Part shown: positions 29,958-34,500 of the stretch, piece by piece
Layout: each line of letters starts with the position of its first letter
How positions within the stretch are numbered: position 1 is the first letter of the stretch
NCBI GenBank assembly: GCA_012295275.1
Contig: CM022665.1
Location: forward strand, 48,411,564 to 48,446,063
Length of the DNA stretch: 34,500 bases
Origin: Chrysomallon squamiferum
Taxonomy: Eukaryota > Mollusca > Gastropoda > Neomphalida > Peltospiridae
Reading direction: 5' to 3'
The notes under the pieces: model-generated
Database searches by the model: none
What the model saw: only the letters and a program-made list of their open reading frames with translations
Told to the model about the DNA's origin: nothing
Translations under genes and position numbers: made by a program

Positions 29958-32900
29958 GTAGGTTTTTAATGCCGTAAAACCACCTGATGAAACATACACA
30001 TCCGCACGTGTGCTAACATATGTTTGTCAAATTTAAAGCTTATTTTTACTTTAATTTAATTTTTAATGATCTTTTAGGATTTGTATGTTAGTAATAAGAT
30101 AAGAGTAAATTGTTGTTCAATGTTTTTAATTAAAAAAACATTACTGTTGGGGGAATGTGAGTGGAGACATGGGAACGCCCATGCTCATGTTTACAAAGTT
30201 CTGTGCTTGATTGATTCTTTTATTGTACCCCAGTTTGGCGTCTTTTGTTGGCATTCCTTACCAGTCACGATTTAAGAGGGTGTGTACTGGTTAGTATGTA
30301 TCAACAGCAATAAATATTGTGCCAGTATCTCATCTTTTGTATTAATAGAAATTGTGAAAAACCCTTCATGACAATTCGCATGATCTGAAATTGAAAAGAA
30401 ATATTTCGTTATTAACTTACTAAAGTTGTTTTTATTGCTACATTTGATAATTCATTTAGGTGAGCATTAATTCTGAAATAAAATCTATACAGAGAGACGT
30501 CAAAGAAATATATCAAAAAGATAGAGTAGTCAGCTGTTGGTATTACCATATGTTAAACAACTCTGTCTGAACATATTTTGTGGTTTTGCTTGACAGTAAA
30601 AACATTTTTTTAAATTATTTATGAATTTTTAAATACAGATATATCAGCACTGAAGAAGTGCATGTACACTAAAATTAAATTTACAGTTTTGTGTTGGTAT
30701 AAAGTAGTTTCAACAATTCTGCTTACCCTTCATTTTCAATCGAATAACAGCTGTATTGTTGTTTTTGATGTACAAGTTTTGTTAGTGTGTGAACTGGACA
30801 CAGATAAAGGTGATTGTGACATAACACTTATGATCATAATCATATTGTATCAGCATTCTGCTGCTGTTCAAAGGTTGTCACTTATAGAATCACAAAGTCA
30901 GATTAGTGGTTGGTCTTTGGTCAGCTTGACTTGAACAGTCACTATTGCACAACACCCGGTCACTATGTGTGACTTTGTGATTAATGGTCACCAGTTCACC
31001 GACCTGTTGGCTCAGAAACTCGGTTGTCCTAAAGTAGATCACATCTTTTATATTTATTAAGAGAAAAAAAACAACAACAGGTAAACAACATCATTAAACA
31101 AATGGGAGAAATGAGTGAGAAATCCTGGACTGATAAAGTTTACATGTATTTGAAGAAAACATTGCTTGTCCACAAGTGTTCAGTACATCTGAGAAAACAA
31201 ATATATTTTATACTAATTTCTGTAACAGTATCATCATACATCTTAATTTCTTAACTGTAAAATATTTGATTATTATATTGTAAGTGCAAAAAATTTGTAT
31301 TTTTTTTCTCAGATATTTAGTTTAAAAACAATTGACAGGGACTCTGTAATATGTTTATTTTCAGTATTCAGTTTAGTTAGATATTTAATTATTTTAATTT
31401 TTATTTCGCAATAAATCAGATTTTTAAAAACCATGTAAAATAGGCTCGAGTCATATCCTGAACGAAAATACCTGCGTGAAATTTGAGCTGAGCAAATCTG
31501 AATGGACACTGAATGCATTTTTTATTCATTCAGCGATCTTTTGTATTTTTACGTAGAAGTGACAAACAATAGCTGTACATATGGAATGAATGTGTAGTAG
31601 GTGTGGCTGTGTTGTTTGGAACGTAGCTCGGTGAATTATGCGACTCTGCAGCCAGACTGCACGGCTAATTTAGTCCGTCTGCTCTCTGTGTGTTTGTAAA
31701 AGTGAACCTGCTAATTCAATTTGCTTAGAAGGCAGAGCTTAAAGCTGACTCAGAAGACATTTAACTCTGATGTGAAGCAGACCAAGTTAAACTGGGGATT
31801 GAATGAATAAAACTGATAGCTCCATATCTAGGTAATATTTGTATGTTTTAATTACATCCTCCTAGGAATGCTCACGCAGTTTATCAGCAGACAGATCTCA
31901 GTTTTCCTTTATTAAAAATGTAGATCACAGCTTGAGTAAATTATCTAAACTAATACTGTGTTGTTGTTGTTGTTTGTTGTGTGAAAGTTAATCTAATTTG
32001 ATCAGTGTTAACCAAGTTTAGTTCCGGTCACATAAGACAATTAAAAACAAAGTCTGATTAAATTATTTAATAGAAAACGGAGATAACACTGCAGATTACA
32101 ACATGATTGTAGTCGCCTGGTTTTGAAATCAGAACTGGGGGAAATTGTCTCCTTGTTGTTTAACTTCACTACACTACACTGTACTTCACCATATTTCACT
32201 ATACTTCATTATATTTCACAATTTGTTTTTACAGTCTTTTGTATGTCAGATTTGTGTTTGTGACAGAACTGAATAGTATAATTTCTGTATTTCATAAATC
32301 CATGGTTTTATGTAAACATCATGAAATGTAATATTGCTACAGAGTGTTATTTTTTGTTTTCTATACAAACACAGTATGACAAAAGTAAAAAAAAAAATAA
32401 AGACGAAGAAAGGCTGTATGGTGAAAGTGGAATGAAATTCATCTGTTTCCATTAACTAAAGCATTTCAACATTTAATTAAAGAGACTGTTTACAGAAGGA
32501 ACGTGACCTATATACTTGTAAATGGAGATTATTCATCATTATAATTAATTGTCTTGGACCAACATTGATCTATCATGTTTTCAAGTTTATTTATAATTTG
32601 TGCATCTACACTTTTTAAAATTATTTATTTATTTATTTTTTTTTTTGGATTTTACTGCATTTTAAACCAAATAACTTGTTTTGTTCAGAAATAGTTTCAA
32701 AATATTTTGAAAAAAAATTCAACAATTAGTTATGGCTAAATTTGTCAACTTAAACTATTTGAAAAAGCGTCTGCGAAACATGGGAACTTTCTGCTAAGTG
32801 AATTTTTTACAGAAATATCGTAAATTTAAATATTTTGTGTGGGAACTGTGGCAGAGGTCGTGTTAGGTTTCACCCAGATTCCAGTCTGTGCTCAGTTTCA

Positions 32901-34500
32901 TGTTCAAGATTGACAACAGCTGCTAGAACTCAGTGGTTTTCAACTCAGTGGTTTCCAACTCACTGGCTTTTAACTCAATGTGCTCAGTGTGTTTTAGATG
33001 TGAAATCATTTGTACAGTGTTAGCATATAAGAAATAACTAGATCTTATTTAAACTGGTTACTGGTTATAAATATTATGATTATGAAATTTCACATTGTAA
33101 TGATTTAATACACTTAATACATATTGTGACATCCATTTTTACTCATTTTATAATTATTGTAAATATAGAGTCTGATATTATTGATATAATATTTCATAAG
33201 TATTTAAAATGTAGATTTGAACATTATTGATATATTCGATCATTTCGTAATTATTTAAAATGTATATTACGATATTACATAAAACTGGATCATTTCTCAA
33301 TTACTTAATCCTAATATTACTGATATATTGTATCATTTCATAATTTTTTAAATACAGATTTGGACATTGATATTATACCAAACAACTTTTTAATTACTAA
33401 TACTGATAACTTTTTATCAAAAATTCAGTTCAGTTTTCATATTAGTATACTTTATCAAAAATTGAGTTAAAATTTCATTTGAAAACTTGAAATGTTGTTG
33501 AAGAGCTGGTTGTAATTTACTCACTGAGTAAAACATTTAAATAAATACTTATGAGTAATTAGACTGGAAACTGAGAGGAAATGTTGAGTAGATGTACAGG
33601 AAATGCTTTACCTACTTCACCTCAGACAGTGTGAGGAATGCTTTCAGTAAACAGTACAAGTCTTGTGTTAACACAAATATCAACATTTTTGTTTTGTTGT
33701 CACACTTTCCTATCTATCTCATCAACTGTCGTAACAGTCTACTCTGTACACAAACAACATGGCAGACTTTGTTTTTCACTTCTCATTGTTTTCAGCATAA
33801 AGCAGCTGAAAATGAACATGAATAAAACATGGTGCTTGGGCCACTCACAATTCTGTACATTGATTACAGAAAGAGAATTATTCTGATATAGATCCTCCTG
33901 TGTTTGTACAGGTAGATACAGATCAATACAGCTGTGTTTAAAAATAGGTTTTTTTATTACCTTTTGACTTTTATCATATTTCATCAACATGTTGCTATAC
34001 AGTTTCATCATAATTTTCACCAGAAATGTTTTATAAAACAACCAGACGAAAATAGCTGGAATAAAAAATAAAAAAAGAACAGTTTATCTGCTGGAAATTT
34101 CCCTGTGTCAGTTTTAACTGAAACCAAATAAGATGAATATCAGCTGATGTTTTTTTTTATTTAAGTTTTTCTCTTTTTTTTAAATTCCATTGTAGAGTTG
34201 AATCTATTCAATCAATAAAACTTGATGCTTAAATTAAGTTTTAAAAAAAACAACAAATAAAAAAAGCGATTCTAAAAGAACCAATTAGAAAGTTGAAGGC
34301 AAAGTCTGGTGTTTGTGCCAGTGGTTAATTGAATGTGACCAGATAAGATAAATGTGTGCTTCAGCCAAATAACAAAATCATTTTTGGGTTGTGATGTTTT
34401 TAAATCACAGAAATAACATAACTGCAGAATACAACAATATCAGTGTGTATTAAATAAGGACAAGATATTTGTACAGACACAGGACTGACTCAGTATGTAT
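29958..34500 (+). other. Probable first intron of the candidate gene; no further exon recognised
   Basis: AT-rich but with few tandem arrays, in contrast to the DNAH1 introns. CACGTG occurs at 30005. A T-MARE-like AGCTGACTCAGAA lies at 31744-31756 in a somewhat GC-richer stretch (31610-31800). Short direct repeats of CTCAGTGGTTTTCAACTCA lie near 32930-32975, and ACTTCACTACACTAC-type repeats near 32164-32220. A 32-codon frame begins at 30965 but lacks support. Confidence 0.45.

Overview
This is animal nuclear DNA: AT-rich, with spliceosomal introns (GT...AG), many microsatellites and minisatellites, and traces of eukaryotic transposons. The one gene identified with confidence is the 3' part of an axonemal dynein heavy chain on the + strand, and its protein matches DNAH1 best. 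I see nothing that fixes the species. A marine invertebrate, perhaps a mollusc or other lophotrochozoan, is a guess from the repeat style.

Layout. Positions 1-19035 carry about 15 coding blocks of DNAH1, from the start of the AAA6 region to the stop codon, followed by a short AT-rich 3' UTR to about 19290. The introns are filled with tandem arrays. Positions 19300-22780 hold intergenic arrays with no gene I can see. Positions 22780-34500 hold three small ATG-plus-splice-donor blocks (22847, 25431, 29856) that look like candidate first coding exons. Two of them (25431 and 29856) are acidic, have the same phase (0) and could be alternative starts of one transcription-factor-like gene whose body lies beyond the window. 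That gene is not identified. Between them lie a decayed non-LTR retrotransposon on the - strand, large CA/CATA and AAT/AAG arrays, a CTCF-like motif and a cluster of CACGTG E-boxes.

Main observation. Many tandem arrays in the DNAH1 introns are made of copies of the neighbouring splice junction itself. About 30 copies of the 3' splice site plus the first exon bases precede the exon at 7608. Eight copies of the last exon bases plus the 5' splice site follow the exon at 14683-14917. There are smaller sets at 8214, 11449, 1984 and 527, and a decayed copy of a whole downstream exon is buried in the array at 12883-13022. The gene therefore carries many decoy splice sites. At two exons (527-663 and 1794-1905) conserved dynein residues are missing exactly where such an array abuts the exon, together with a frameshift or stop. 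That is either array-driven exon damage or an assembly fault. Arrays also occur outside genes here, so a generally high rate of tandem duplication is the simplest background explanation.
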